Assembly: GCA_023101725.1 (NCBI GenBank) | Contig: JALJCO010008634.1 | Coordinates: forward strand, 155,724-219,723 | From: Atherinomorus stipes | Lineage: Eukaryota > Chordata > Actinopteri > Atheriniformes > Atherinidae | Direction: 5' to 3' | DNA: 64,000 nucleotides | Notes under the pieces: generated by a model | What the model was told of the DNA's origin: nothing | What the model saw: only the letters and a program-made list of their open reading frames with translations | Databases searched by the model: none | Position numbers and translations under genes: made by a program | Shown: positions 21,182-33,180 of the stretch, one piece after another | Layout: every line of letters begins with the position of its first letter | Numbering within the stretch: the first letter of the stretch is position 1

Positions 21182-23889
21182 GAAGGTGAAGCTGGAAGGC
21201 CAGTCAAGGCCTTAACAGGTGAAACACAGATGGCAGCAAAGGCACAGGCAGAGCACCGCGGCTGCCTTTGCTACTATCCGCGGTGCTTCGCCTGTACGTC
21301 CGCGGCATATAGTTCCCCTGTTGAATGTCGCCTAGTCAGTCCTTTGATGTGAAATCGGCTTCTCGTTTGTACTCGATCAGAATGTGCGGGTCACGAAACG
21401 CAATTGGAAAAAAAAACTTAGTAATTAGTTCACTTTTGCCAAGTGGTGCTAGTTGCATACACCAGATTACACCAACTACGCTAAGCTAAGCTAAAGTCAG
21501 TGCTGCCAGATTCAGAGAATGACTGGGTCAGTTAGAAAATGCTTTGCCCACTTGTCCAACTCAGGGGACTGCGGGGGGAGGCTCAATTTCACCCAGCGGT
21601 GGCACATGCCTTTAATGTATTACCGAAAGTTTTATTACAAATGTGGAAAAAAATTGCAATTTTCTTAACGTTACGTGCATCTGCTCATGTCTGTAACGTA
21701 ATGTTGACGTTAAGCTTGAGTCGAAGGCATCTTCAAATTTCCTTTCATTTTTACATTTTTTGGCCCAAAGCAGAAAAAATAATCCAATTGCCCAGGAAAG
21801 GCAGCTTATTTCTGCGGCAGACGTTTTTTTTTTTTTGTTTTGGGTTTTTTTTGTTTTTTTAATTCTATTGACAACTCAATGCTGCAGATGGCATTGCGAA
21901 CTCTTGTGGGAACAGCTGTGATGCCAGTTTACTGCGCCACAGACGACTCTTGGTGATGCATGAGGATTTCGAAGGGTTGTCCCATTTCCTAAGGGAACAG
22001 GGTTGGGGGTTTCTCGGTTTCAAGTGCTAGGGCTAAGGGGGAGGGCGAGGGGTAGGGATGAAAATAGGAATTGGAATTGGGCCAAAGTCTTCTGATCATT
22101 TTCCTAATTTTCCCTAGAAAATGCTCACTCCATGATCTGGAGTCAGAGGGTTTCCCTCTTCATGGCCGCCAGCGCAGTAGCTCTGTTTTCTCTTTCAGCT
22201 GAAGTCTGTGAACATGAACTGTTTTGTCTTCGGCCTAAACTTGGCAAAACCTGCCGTCAGATCCAGGCTTTTAGACTTTTTTTGCTTTACGAAGGATATT
22301 TGACTTTTCACTGTAGTACTTTCAGATTAGTTGCATTTAAAATATTATTATCAGACCCTAAAACCAGTAGTCTATTACCAGTTTAGTAAATATACTCTAC
22401 GGTATTACATAACTACTGACAGAAGGCAGTCTGATGCAGAAAGACCGGTTTTAAATTTATCCAACAAATAGAAGAAGCTTCACATTCACCTGCGTGTTGT
22501 TTACTCCAGCTAGAGTTTTTCTGTTTACTTCAATATTTATTTATACTATTAATGGAGAGAAGACAGAAAAACTTGACTCCAGTGTCTCCCCAGTGGTGAA
22601 ACAATCTTTCCTTTCCTCCCAGACAAGACCGACTGCCAGTCTCCCCAGTGAATCACATCCATTCACCCACATTGGGACTGCTACACGCTGCAAAATCCAC
22701 CTTTAGTTTATAAAATCTTCAGCTAAATACCACCATAAATACAGATGTAGTTCTTTGTGACATGAGTGTGACATCTGTGAACATTATCTTTGTGCCAGAC
22801 AGAGCAAACACGTTCCGTCTATTCACCAGAACAGGACAGCAAACACGTTGCTTTCATAAAGCTGAGGAATGAGCATGAAAGGAAACAGGATACGCTGTAA
22901 TATGATGTGGCAGGCTGAAGTTTTTTTAATTACCAGACAAGAAAACATAAAGGAGCTGTTAATGCATGTAATTTTACCTTAAAGTGCGTAATAAATGAAG
23001 CGTTGGTGTAACCCAGCAGCCTTGTTTGGGTCAGTTAAGGTGTGTGTTTCTTCTCAGGCCTCTGAGAACTGGTCTGACCTTTTTCACTTCAACCAGATCC
23101 TTTTAAAACAGACTTTCAGCTTTCTATTTATCCAGCTATTTATGGCCAAATGTGGTGAAGAAGCTTGTGTTTTTACTGTGTGTGTGTTGGAGTGTTCAGG
23201 GCATGTTCAGCCTCTGTAAGAACCTCCACATGTACAGTATGTTTGTTTTATGTATCTATGTTGCATCTTTCTTGTCAGTGTGCCATTTGAGTGGGTCTTC
23301 ATTGGTGCTTGTTTGTCTCTGTGTGTGTTTTCTCAGCAGCAGAAGGGCAGGAAAACTAGTTTTGGAGGGAAAAATGAATGAATGGTGGTGTTATTTATTT
23401 GGTTTGGCAGAACGTACATTCAGGAGTGAAAAATCGCCGCCGTATCACTAATTCCGTCCTGTCCGCCGCTGCCTGTGGGACTAACAGACCCTGAGAAGGG
23501 GACAAGGAGCCTGTGTGTGTGTGGATGTGTGAGTGCAAAAATGTGTAGGTAACATTGTGTGAATGTCTGTGTGATTTATGTGTATTATCTATTTATGGCA
23601 TGTATGTGAGAGTGTGTGTGTTTGCTTGTGTGTGAAGCAGAATTTCAGCAGCCATGTGTAAACTCTCTGGTCTCAAAGCAGATCTGCTGAAATGTAAAAT
23701 ACAGGCAAAAATACAGTTGAGTAAAGACAAATAATTTCTGTCTGCAGGAGTAAAATCTACCCAACTTTAAATACTACAGTATTTTTAATATTTCAACTGA
23801 CTGACTTGGTTCACAAGTCAATATATTTCAGTTGTAATTCATAATATTGAGGTCAAAGAAGTAGAGGGTATGTTTGACCAGCTACTGTC
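21182..23889. other. Unassigned 2.7-kb stretch
   Basis: No repeat copy or gene is recognised. A T/G-rich run lies at 21821-21860. A short inverted repeat, AGCACCGCGG with CCGCGGTGCT, lies at about 21249-21284. Open frames here are short and lack domain features. Confidence 0.4.
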
Positions 23890-23893
23890 TTAA

Positions 23894-24120
23894 AGGATAA
23901 GTGTCTTCTTTTTTTTTTAACATGGACCTTATTTCTAGGAGTATACAGTATATGTGCAATTACTCACCGGTAAAGTTTCTGCATCACTTCGAGTCCTTTG
24001 GAAGATATTATGTTGAGTCGCCCTTGTTCCTCCAGGAAAATGGCCGAGACGGGGCAGCCACTATATAAGACATTATCTGCAGCAAAACTCCTTGATTTTC
24101 GCCAATACTTTAAGTAGAAT
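23894..24120 (+). mobile_element. TTAAAGGATAAC family, copy 2
   Basis: Starts after TTAA (23890-23893). Shares GAGACGGGGCAGCC and ACATTATCTGCAGCAAAACT with copies 1 and 3. It retains an uninterrupted CCAATACTTTAAGTAGAATG, the empty site for the insertion seen at 33181. Confidence 0.65.
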
Positions 24121-25103
24121 GAACAAACGAACGAGTACTATTGCCCCCTGAGTTCAGATTTAGCTTTCTGTTAGTTATCAGGGTGTTTTACACACTTTTC
24201 GGGGCCGCGCGTTCATGATGTGCGCTTCCGTAGTACAGCTGAGAAGAGCAGCTCGCTACCCAGACAACAACAAAACATAATTTGCAAAACTCTGAACTCA
24301 CAGGACAATAGTACTTGTTAATAAATGTTGATAAAATTATAACAAAGTATATTAACAAGTAAACTGAATAATTTTGAAGATGAAGAATTCAAGAATGATT
24401 TTTTTTTTTTAATGATTACAAAATAGGCAAGTTAATATACAATTATTCAAATGTATTGCATGGAGTATAATTAAGTACAATATCTAATAGTAATATAATA
24501 AATGTAATAAAACTTGATGCCCAGGAAAGTGCATTGAGCCAGTAAAATGATGACATCTTCCTCACTACCAGCAGCATCTTCATGAGAACATGGCATTGAG
24601 CTGTGTTATCAGCTGTTACCAACAGCTTGGCTCATTGGAAGTATTGACAAGCACAGAAATGATTTTATCTTTGATACTTTTGATGCTTTGCCTCAGTCCA
24701 ACTTCTCATTGGTCATAATTCTTTTGAACAGACAGCAAGTTTTAATTAACTGTCTTTACGAGCAAACAAGCCACAGGACCTTTTGTTTGACTTTGCTGAA
24801 CCTCATTTGATTTCAAACAAAACCCAGATGGAGGAAAAGGGAGGCAGGTGCTTGTCAGGTGATAAATGATTCATTTTAGTGCTTTTTTTTTTCATGACAA
24901 AAATGGCTTTTACTTGATTTATATTTCACTGACTAATAAAGTCTGTAGAAGTGGTAATGAATAATGAACTACTGTAGCATGAATATTCCAAAAAAATCAA
25001 CACATTTGTCTAAAAATGTTTGTTAAGGAGCGCCTCCTGGATTCAGTTGTAACTCTTTGGAGGTGCTTTTTGGATGGGACAGTATGATTAGATGAGCAGA
25101 AAG
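24121..25103. other. Unassigned, AT-rich
   Basis: No gene or repeat copy recognised. Confidence 0.4.
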
Positions 25104-25260
25104 AACTCCAAGGCACTCTCCCTTACAAAAGTTAAAAAGCCTTTATTTCTATGGCATAGTCATAATGACCTTAAAATCATCAATGACCTTAAGATCATTA
25201 TGACTATGCCATAGAAATAAATGCTTTTTAATTTTTGTAAGGGAGAGTGACTTGGAGCTT
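25104..25260. mobile_element. Near-perfect foldback (about 75-bp arms)
   Basis: The left arm from 25104 (CCAAGGCACTCTCCCTTACA, TTTCTATGGCATAGTCATAA) is mirrored by the right arm ending at 25260 (TTATGACTATGCCATAGAAA, TGTAAGGGAGAGTGACTTGG) with only a few mismatches. The centre repeats ATGACCTTAAAATCA and ATGACCTTAAGATCA. It would form a long hairpin in RNA or single-stranded DNA. Probably a foldback MITE; no clear duplication was identified. Confidence 0.75.
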
Positions 25261-26442
25261 TATGCTTTCTTAATTAACTTAGTCAGCATGTGGATTTATT
25301 TTAGGCAAAAATCTGGGATTTCTCTGGAAAACGTCAACATCATTAAGATGTTTTAATTTCCCAGTTTGTGAACCTGCCCCCACTGTCCCATGTTTGTATG
25401 GTGTGATGAGAGAAACTCGGATGGAAAATTTTCACATACATCTTCTTCTTCCCTTAAGCATCATTAGTGTCTACAAAACCAGTCTGACCAGTTCTATCCC
25501 AGGCATGCTCTGTTTGTTTAAACCAGTGTCCCACTCGCTGCTGCGTGAGTGTTAGACATCCGCTTTCATTACGCCTTCAAATATTCAGTCTCAGCTTAAT
25601 TAGTTTAGAACGAGGGAGTTGTTGTCGTTTTTAGATAAGAGTTTGACGCTGCCTGGTAAAAATAAAAAATCAACTCTCACCACCGTATCAAAACACAGAA
25701 TAAAGCTGTATGTTGTTTATATGGTTTAACTTTATCATTTTGCAAACCCGGTTTTCAATCAAATTGTCCATCCAAACATGATCAAACCCAGTGAAACTTA
25801 TTATCAGGGTTTCATTTCATGTTTAACTATAAATATTGGAAATCAACAGATAGCAATGAATCTTCCCTTTGACTGAATTCCCCATCCTGAGCGCAGGTCG
25901 GTGGAAGACAGTGGAGATGAGAATTACCTTCACACAAGTCTCAGGAAGCCTGATCCCTTCCCAATCCTGATGACGATGCGGGTCAAGGACGGAAAACAGA
26001 ACAGAAAAAGAAAATGAAGAGTTAATGATAACAAAAATGTGATAAAGCTGCAGTATAGAGAGCAGAGGGAAGACAAGAGTCATTGCAACATAATTACAGG
26101 AATGACGCCAGGCCATCTCTCTGATGCCGCCCTTTATGAGGACCTTCTTTGTTTATATGAATAAAGTTTGCAGTTGCCTTCAGATGTTGAAGACTTCAGG
26201 TGCTGTGACCTAACATCTGTGTTTGACAATGCCAACATGAGAACAGATTTTCATTTAAACTGGATTTGGATCCCAAACTCTTTGGACACGTAATTTCTAT
26301 AGATCCAAATACACCAGAAGCACGGTTTTAAAAAAAGTAACTTTCCTTTAAATTGTGGAACTTTTAAAAGTGTTTTACAAGTAGATGCAATACGGCATGA
26401 TACAATCAAGTGGCAAACTTGAGGCTGATATGGATGTGCTGA
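25261..26442. other. Unassigned sequence
   Basis: A 39-base minus-strand segment (25929-25967) lies between acceptor- and donor-like sites, but it is too short to call. Nothing else is recognised. Confidence 0.4.
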
Positions 26443-26690
26443 AAAATTGCAGTTCACTCCTCATCCACTAGGGCCTGCCTGAGAGTCAGTCTCCATAGAC
26501 TCCCATGTTAAAAATGGCCAACTCCACAGCAGAAATAAACCTGTTTACAACCTGGTTCAGAACATAATCTTTGGTTCAACAGCGCAAGTTTACCTTCATG
26601 TCAACTGTAAGGGGGTGATTTTTTTTATAACTCATCTCTTTAGGGCCATGTCCTTTTGATTGGCAGTCGACAGATGGGCTGTCAGCACTA
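26443..26690 (-). mobile_element. CATAGACTG family, 3' part, second copy
   Basis: Aligns with 20238-20520 (TGCAGTTC, CATCCACTAGGG, CTCCCATGTTAAAAATGGCC, AAGTTTACCTTCATGTCAA). The internal G run is only five bases here. Confidence 0.7.
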
Positions 26691-26889
26691 GCGCTGGTGG
26701 CTAGTGGCTAGCTCCCTGCTCGTTCCCAGGAAGACCTCAGCCTGTAGCACAGCAGCACAACAGGGGTCTCATAGTCGGCTAACAGCATGCCTGAGTGTGC
26801 CTTAAGTTTAGCTTATCCATCTTCATTAGCTTCTGTTAGCTCCGGGTTAGCTCCTAGCTCAGAGTAAGTTGGCTGTAAATAAGGCTCCG

Positions 26890-27110
26890 TGCACTGCCAT
26901 TAAAAGTGGCCCATATCTGATCTTTTTGCTCCCAAGTGACACAGATCGAATATTTTCTTGCCAGTGTAAACACTCCAAACCACTTCACATCTGATCTTTT
27001 CACATCAGATTGGGCCACATCAGGAGGTCGTCCAAATCTGATCTGTATCTGATCTTTCAAATGGGCCGAAATGTTGAAAACCTTCCAGACACCGGCCCAA
27101 GAGGTCCGGA
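26890..27110. mobile_element. CCATATCTGATCT DNA-element fragment
   Basis: Repeated (A/T)TCTGATCT motifs and CCCATATCTGATCT resemble the GACCCATATCCGATCTGC part of 56200-57330. The termini are not resolved. Confidence 0.4.
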
Positions 27111-27132
27111 TTAGGTGATCCCTGATGTATAA

Positions 27133-27277
27133 TATGAGATATGATATGATATGAGATGAGATGAGATGAGATGAGATGAGATGAGATGATATGATATGAT
27201 ATGATATGATATGATATGATATGATATGATATGAGATGAGATGAGATGAGATGAGATGAGATGAGATGAGATGAGAT
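27133..27277 (+). repeat. ATGAK pentanucleotide array
   Basis: About 29 five-base units, all ATGAG or ATGAT. They come in pure blocks: a short ATGAT lead-in, then ATGAG, then ATGAT, then ATGAG. There is almost no other variation, which points to recent expansion by slippage. Confidence 0.95.
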
Positions 27278-28802
27278 CTGGTGTGATGAAATGTGAAACA
27301 GTACGATATGATACCATACCATATACTTTAATGTTCCCAAAGGATAATTTGCCTTGGACTTGTGCTGTTACTATGGCTGCCTTAGACAACACAACTATAA
27401 ACTTCTGTAACCTACAGTACATAAAACTGTCCAACCACATCAGAAATCATACGTAAATTGCACAATACCCTATTTGGGAAACGAAAAAGGATTTTTATTT
27501 CAGTGCCTGCCCAGATTCCACTTGATTAAAAAGCAGTCCCAAAAATTAACTTTTGGTGAAGTATTTATTGTGAAAATGAATCTAGTCCATTCCAACTATA
27601 TTTATATAGTACTTTAAACAACCATGATGGAACTAAGTGCTGTGCAGAGACAAACAAGATAAAAGAATAAAATACAGGAATAAATTAAAAGACAAAACAG
27701 CTACAGAGTTAAAACAATAATTTTGAAAATATAATATAAAGAAAATGAAAGAAAAAAATTAAAGATACATGTCTGCTGCAGGAATCAGTGAAAAGGAAAA
27801 ACAACTTCTCTCCATCACAACGGTTGGTCAGTCATTTATATTCTATGTGTGGAAATAAGAAGCTCATATTTCTCCAGATGGCTGCTTTTAGTTTGGCTTT
27901 AGAGATACGCTTAGCGACTGCAAGCCCAGTCCTGAATGAGCCTATAGATACAGAGGCTTTGGCCAAACTGGGGGTGAGGAGAAAGTATGATGAGGTGAAA
28001 TGCGGCCTTTATGAAAGACACATTGACTGCACTTGATTGCCTGAGATGATGGAGTGTGGACAAAAAGCAGAGAGCAGCCGAGTCGGGATAAATGTGCAAG
28101 GAAACTGAAAGCGGCAGACCGTCCTAAACAGACAAGATCTGCATCCATGCAAGAATACGTACTTGCAAACACTCGGTGAGCATGCTATTCCTCAGAAAAA
28201 CAAGCTCACACACACACCTGGATTTCTGTCTTTACGACAGAAATGAAGGCAGCGAGGGGAATGGAGGGAGAAGGAACGATATGAGCTGCTAATGTGTGTG
28301 TGACTCATGCATGTGTACACATTGTTAACACGGTAAAAATCCTCACAGGTTCCAGGAAGGAATTAAAAGGCTGACGTGACACCAGGATGCAAGACTGCAG
28401 GGCAGGCTGGTTCCACCTCTCTGGTTATCCATGGAAGGGTGTGTATGAGTGTGTTTTCATCCCAGAGCTTTGTGACACTTCTTAACCACCCGAAACAAAG
28501 TCTGCACATTAAGACTGTGTTGGAAGAACTGTTCCAGTCTGTTCAGAAGCAGCGCAACTTACTTTGACCCCCCCCCCCCCTTTTAAATCCTAATCTGTGC
28601 ATTCATATTTAAAAGTTAATTCATATGAGTCTTCATTTATATTCAGCCAGGGTAAACATGTAGATCTGGATTGATTTCAACCCTATAAATCCATATGTAT
28701 CGTATTTGATACATGCAGTTTCCAAAAACTTTTGCATCTGAGACCTTTTGCATCATTTTATGGTAAAAACTTTGCTCAAAGCTCTGTTGTACACAATCCG
28801 AC
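27278..28802. other. Mostly unassigned
   Basis: The segment near 27596-27680 (TTATATAGTACTTTAAACAA, then AAGTGCTGTGCAGAGACAAA) resembles the 3' part of fish retroelements. A C13 run lies at 28568-28580. No gene recognised. Confidence 0.4.
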
Positions 28803-29195
28803 TAGGGATGTAACAATATAAAAAATTTCATATCACGGTTAGTGAGACCAAAATGATGACGGTTATCATTTTTATCGCGGTATAATAGAAATACCCCCCA
28901 GCATCTTTAAAGATACCCAAAATTGGTCTAAATGTCTACTTTGTCCTTTTGAAAAGGGGAAAAATCTCAAGAGAACTGTCCCTGTGGGTGCCTTTGTTGT
29001 CCTCCGCCATGTTTTCATAAATTAAACATTGCAAACTGCTGCTGCTTTTCCAGCCAGTGAGCAGCATCAGTGGTGGTTTTTCAAAGTGCAGTAATCAGTC
29101 ACGGTTTTAACGGTAACTAAAATTGTAAACGGTGTTACTAATCGTTGGTAATTTTATCACGGTTAACCATTTTACCGGTAATCGTTACATCCCTA
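28803..29195. mobile_element. hAT-like TAGGGATGTAAC element, intact
   Basis: Ends TAGGGATGTAAC and CGTTACATCCCTA are inverted. The 8-bp flanks AATCCGAC (28795-28802) and AATTTGAT (29196-29203) differ only by three C-to-T changes. At 393 bp it is non-autonomous. It is the uninterrupted reference for the copy at 57587-58660. Confidence 0.8.
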
Positions 29196-29452
29196 AATTT
29201 GATACACCTAAGAGCAGGAGGCAGAAGACTATACTACAATAATTTTGACATGTTGCACAGCAATAAATGGTGTACTGTAAATACAAAAATGATTTTTGTT
29301 AATTTTTTCCCCATATTTTGTTAAAGCGCCTTATAAAGACTTAATATTTTAAAAATTTGAATTTTATCTCCATTTTTTCTTGGTTTGGGTTGAGGGTTAG
29401 GATTCTGAGGGCTGTTTTGGGACCAGAAATCATGGAACAGGAAAGCCTAAAG
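29196..29452. other. Unassigned sequence
   Basis: Nothing recognised. Confidence 0.4.
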
Positions 29453-29921
29453 CCTCGTTTCCACCAGCGGCTCTGGGCTGGATTGGTCCATGTTTTTTTG
29501 CATCTCCACAGATAAGAACTGGGACGGGTACCCTTATATCCGACTCAACCTGGCCTACTTTTTTGGTACCCTTCTGTAGGGGTACTGATCTAACCGATCT
29601 GGACCAAAGAGGTGGAGCTAATACACAGCAATCTGTTGATTCGTTAAAAAATCCGGCACTTCCCGTGTGACCCGGCGTAAAAAACAAAGCAGAGGTTACT
29701 CCTTTTGTTTCTGTCACGTGTGGTGCGGTGCTTTGGTTAAAGGGTGTTGCATGGTGATGATGTCATGCGATCAGGCAGCAGCGCTATCCGGTTAATACTC
29801 CGCCTCCAGAGTAAAGGTACAGTTTGCTGTGGGGATGCAACGTGAAATCAACACATCCGTACCAAAACCCACCCGATCAGGCCTGGCCCGACCCGACCCA
29901 GACCCGCGGGTGGAAACGGGG
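29453..29921. mobile_element. GTTTCCACC MITE
   Basis: Left end CCTCGTTTCCACCAGCGG and right end CCGCGGGTGGAAACGGGG are inverted relatives. Internal GGTACC-containing repeats match the well-known fish MITE type that begins CCTCGTTTCCAC. No clean target duplication was found. Confidence 0.65.
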
Positions 29922-30303
29922 ATTAACGCAGCCTTGAGGCACACTTCCATGCCAAGTCTTTTTGAGCCCAGCAGGCCGCTTGGACAGCATTCCTCTAGTG
30001 CAGGGGTTCCTTTGGGGCCACAGTCCAAACACCTACAGACCCACGAAGGCTGCCAGACTACCGTGCTCTTTCAGTGCTCACAGTTGTCGGTATAGATCGG
30101 TATCTGTTGATAAAAGATATAAAAAAATTTAGAGTTAGATCATATCGGATATTAGTTTAAAAAAAAAAGCCAATATCAAACATCCCTAATTAATACTAAT
30201 ACTATTAGAAATAGTTCCTCGCAAAACCCTATTTTGCTGAAACTATTTGCTTGGCCTGAAAAGTTAATCATTAGAATCTCATGAGAGATAAGATTGAAAT
30301 CTT
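29922..30303. mobile_element. hAT-like CATCCCTA end in unassigned DNA
   Basis: From about 30085 to 30190, GGTATAGATCGGTATCTGTT leads to the terminus AAACATCCCTAAT. It is an end fragment like those at 17405 and 63423. The rest is unassigned. Confidence 0.4.
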
Positions 30304-30306
30304 TTA

Positions 30307-30843
30307 GGGTGCATTCATAGCAGGATAGTCCTGGGACTCCTGTCCAAACCGCCTGGTTAAACCCCCGTTGTTACAACAACGGCTCACTAGAGGGCGACAC
30401 TCCCCAATACAACCAGTGATCAATGATGAAGAAGTAGGAAGAAGAAGAAACACGGACTCCATGATTAAAGTGGAAATTTTTCTGCTTCTTATTAGGCTAC
30501 TCCATCTCTGTCTACACATTTCCAGTTGTTTTTCGTTGTTGTTTTGACCATAGCTTCTTCAAACACTGTCCCACTTCCTCCTACTCCTTTGTCTTCTTCT
30601 GCTTTATTAGGGTAGACAAACATCACTTCCATTAGGTGTGCTGGATGTCTATGTGCTGGATAGTCCTATAGTCCGTTTGCAAGTAAACCGAGACCCCGGG
30701 TTTCACGTGGACCAAAGTCTGCTTCTTTGGTGCGCACCAGAGTACGGCTGGTGTTTAGACTGCACCAAACAAAGCGGACTATCGGTGGAATCGGACCACA
30801 GTCTGTTAAAAGCGGACCAAACAGCCAGAGTGTGAACGCACCC
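30307..30843. mobile_element. Harbinger-like element, TTA duplication
   Basis: Terminal repeats GGGTGCATTCATA and GGGTGCGTTCACA (inverted) are flanked by TTA at 30304-30306 and 30844-30846. TWA duplication fits PIF/Harbinger. GGACCAAA motifs near the right end recall the element at 15996-16577. No transposase is present in 537 bp. Confidence 0.75.
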
Positions 30844-30846
30844 TTA

Positions 30847-31890
30847 GGGCCGGATCTACTAAGGTCCAAATTTTTGTGTAGTAATTTACCCATGCAATAT
30901 AGAATTTTGTGCAAGGGGCAGAACCACGGTTTTTGGGTAATTTACAAAGAATGAAGGAGCAAATGACAGTTAGTGCAAAAGTGCTGGAAACGCCCCTATA
31001 TAAATTAGGTTTTGCATGTTTTAAAGTTTGCAGCATTGCGAATTGCGAAAGATGGCGCAACAGGAATACAACCCCAGATAAGGGTGGAGCTATTAGGAGG
31101 GAAATTAAAATATGATTTAAAATAAACATGATAAATATTAAAAATATATAAAACAGATATCCATGCAGAGTCTCAGAAGTGGCCAATTTATGAGGACATG
31201 GATTAGGAGTTGCTGAACAAATGAACGTATCTGCAGCTCTGACATGGTCTCCATTTTGCATGAGGTGCACACTCTGTGGCACAATGCCAACGGCTACAGA
31301 GGCTCGCGCTGCCAGATGACTGTGATTCTGTACAGCCACTAAACTCCAAGTTAAAATGTGATGTTGGCAAAAAGGGGAAATAAAAAGCCACAATTAATGC
31401 AGCTTTAGTTCTCATTAAGCTGCAGCAGCTGCAAAATTGCTGTTTCATTCATCCAGAATATTTTACACCCATGTTGAATAGTGGTTTTCTGTGGTGATTT
31501 TTTTATTGAATTCAACAATGAGAACTAAACACGTTGCCCTCACTGCTCATAAAGAATTATATTGAATCAGATGTGTGCATGTCCAGGATTGTCCTCCTCA
31601 GAAGTTGCAGCCTTTTGGGCACAAAGCTGCAGTTTGCACCTGTTTTTCAGACGTACCAACAATTCACACAAAAAAGCAGCACGGCAATGCATCTCACAGT
31701 TGATAAATCACTTTGCTAGTGCTAAATTAATATATTTACATTTTTTCCTCTCATCACACACACAACTGTGTGTTTATATTAGAAAGGCTGAACCCTTTTT
31801 ACACGCTGCTAATAGATCAGTTTGTACATTTTTTTAGCGTGTGCAATGAGATAGCTCACATTTTTATACATGCAAACTTTCGATAGATCA
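30847..31890. mobile_element. Harbinger-like element, uninterrupted copy
   Basis: Starts GGGCCGGATCTACTAAGG immediately after the TTA that also closes the previous element. It ends near CGATAGATCAG with an eroded terminus. It matches the split copies at 10233-12820 and 40640-41665 and gives their empty-site sequence. It contains an open 195-codon minus-strand frame (30806-31393) with no recognisable domain. Confidence 0.65.
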
Positions 31891-32970
31891 GTCATTTCTG
31901 ATTTATATAAGCAACCCACAGTATTATCTGACCATGTTTTCCACTTATTGGACTGTCCAGAGCTGAGCGGACCTCAGCATTATAATAAAAGACTTAGATA
32001 ATCATCATTTATGATTGTTTCTTCTGTGATTTATAACATCTCTTTAACATTTCTCCCTCCGTTTTCACTTTAAAGACTCCCTCTGTGATTTGGTTTTGAT
32101 AATGGCTCAACACATTCAGAACTTTTCTCAAGTTTCAAATGATGTTATTTCATTGCGTTTTCCATGTCCCAGGTTGCCCCCACCGCTGCACAGATGCCCC
32201 ACCCTCCCTGCAAGTTTCCTCCACACCGATTTGATCTTTATTTGGCCTTTTTTACCGCAGAACATTGAATAAAGCCACTCAGCACGCTTACGGGAAGCGC
32301 ACAGCGCGACATCACAACCGGTCCCCTCATGCTTCCAAACCGAGCTTTTCCAAATTGGTCTTTACAGAACCTGCTAATTCAGGGACATGTTTAGAAAATC
32401 TCTCTCAAACTCTCTCCTCAGGACAACCTCCAGTTCGAGCCGTGGCCCCAGCGAAGGTGATTCTAAATTTAAACTGCAAAAACTAAAAAGGTGGCTTTGT
32501 CGACCCAGAGGCAGCTTCAGAGGGAGTTAGATCTGGAGGGAAAAGGTTGGGGAGGAAATCTGGAAAGATCAAGAAGAAAAATGAGGTGGAGAAGAAGTGT
32601 GAGAGGCTAGAAGGCTGGGTCGGACACGAGAGGAAAGGTTAATGGAAGATCACTTAAAACTTTGTTTGAATGCTTTTATCTTTTTCCCTTGAGATCATAA
32701 ATGTGTTTCCCACCAAGAAACATACTGTCCTATAGTTCCAATCAAAGAACAGGAAATTCCAGTGGCGGGCTGTGCATCTGGTACCTGAGCCTTCTGTGGG
32801 CACTTCCCCAATTTTATCTACTTCTTAATATCACCACTTTCATGTCACAATAAAAGAAACCATCAATGATATAAAAATCTGCAATGTATCAAGCCGTGAT
32901 ATAGTCTAACAGAGAGAGAAAGATTTGCGTATGAGGATGAATACAGCAATGAAAAAAGCAAGAAGCCCAG
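31891..32970. other. Mostly unassigned
   Basis: The segment 32758-32880 (CAGTGGCGGGCTGTGCATCT and after) looks like a fragment of a dispersed fish DNA element. A short acceptor-flanked open stretch near 32430 is not convincing. No gene is called. Confidence 0.4.
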
Positions 32971-32974
32971 TTAA

Positions 32975-33176
32975 AGGATAACTTTTTTTGTTTCAACCTG
33001 GACCTTATTTCTATACGTGCATTTACTCACCAGTAAATTTTCTGCATCACTTTGAGTCCTTCAAAAGATTTAACGTTGAGTCGCCCTTCGGTGTACATCC
33101 AGTATCACGGCGGAGACAGGGCAGCCTCTATATAAGACATTATCTGCAGTAAAACTCTTTGATTTTCACCAATACT
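32975..33176 (+). mobile_element. TTAAAGGATAAC family, copy 3
   Basis: Begins after TTAA (32971-32974) and matches copies 1 and 2 through ACATTATCTGCAGTAAAACT. It is cut at CCAATACTTTAA, where another element begins. Confidence 0.65.
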
Positions 33177-33180
33177 TTAA

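Noticed and set aside
25929..25967. A 39-base minus-strand segment (DWEGIRLPETCVK) between a pyrimidine-rich acceptor and a donor
   Set aside because: Thirteen codons are too few to separate a microexon from chance, and no adjoining exons were found.
27020..27340. Minus-strand frames with ISSHLISYHI repeats
   Set aside because: These are translations of the ATGAK array.
30806..31393. 195-codon minus-strand open frame
   Set aside because: It crosses a boundary between two transposons and shows no transposase motif; sibling copies do not keep the frame.
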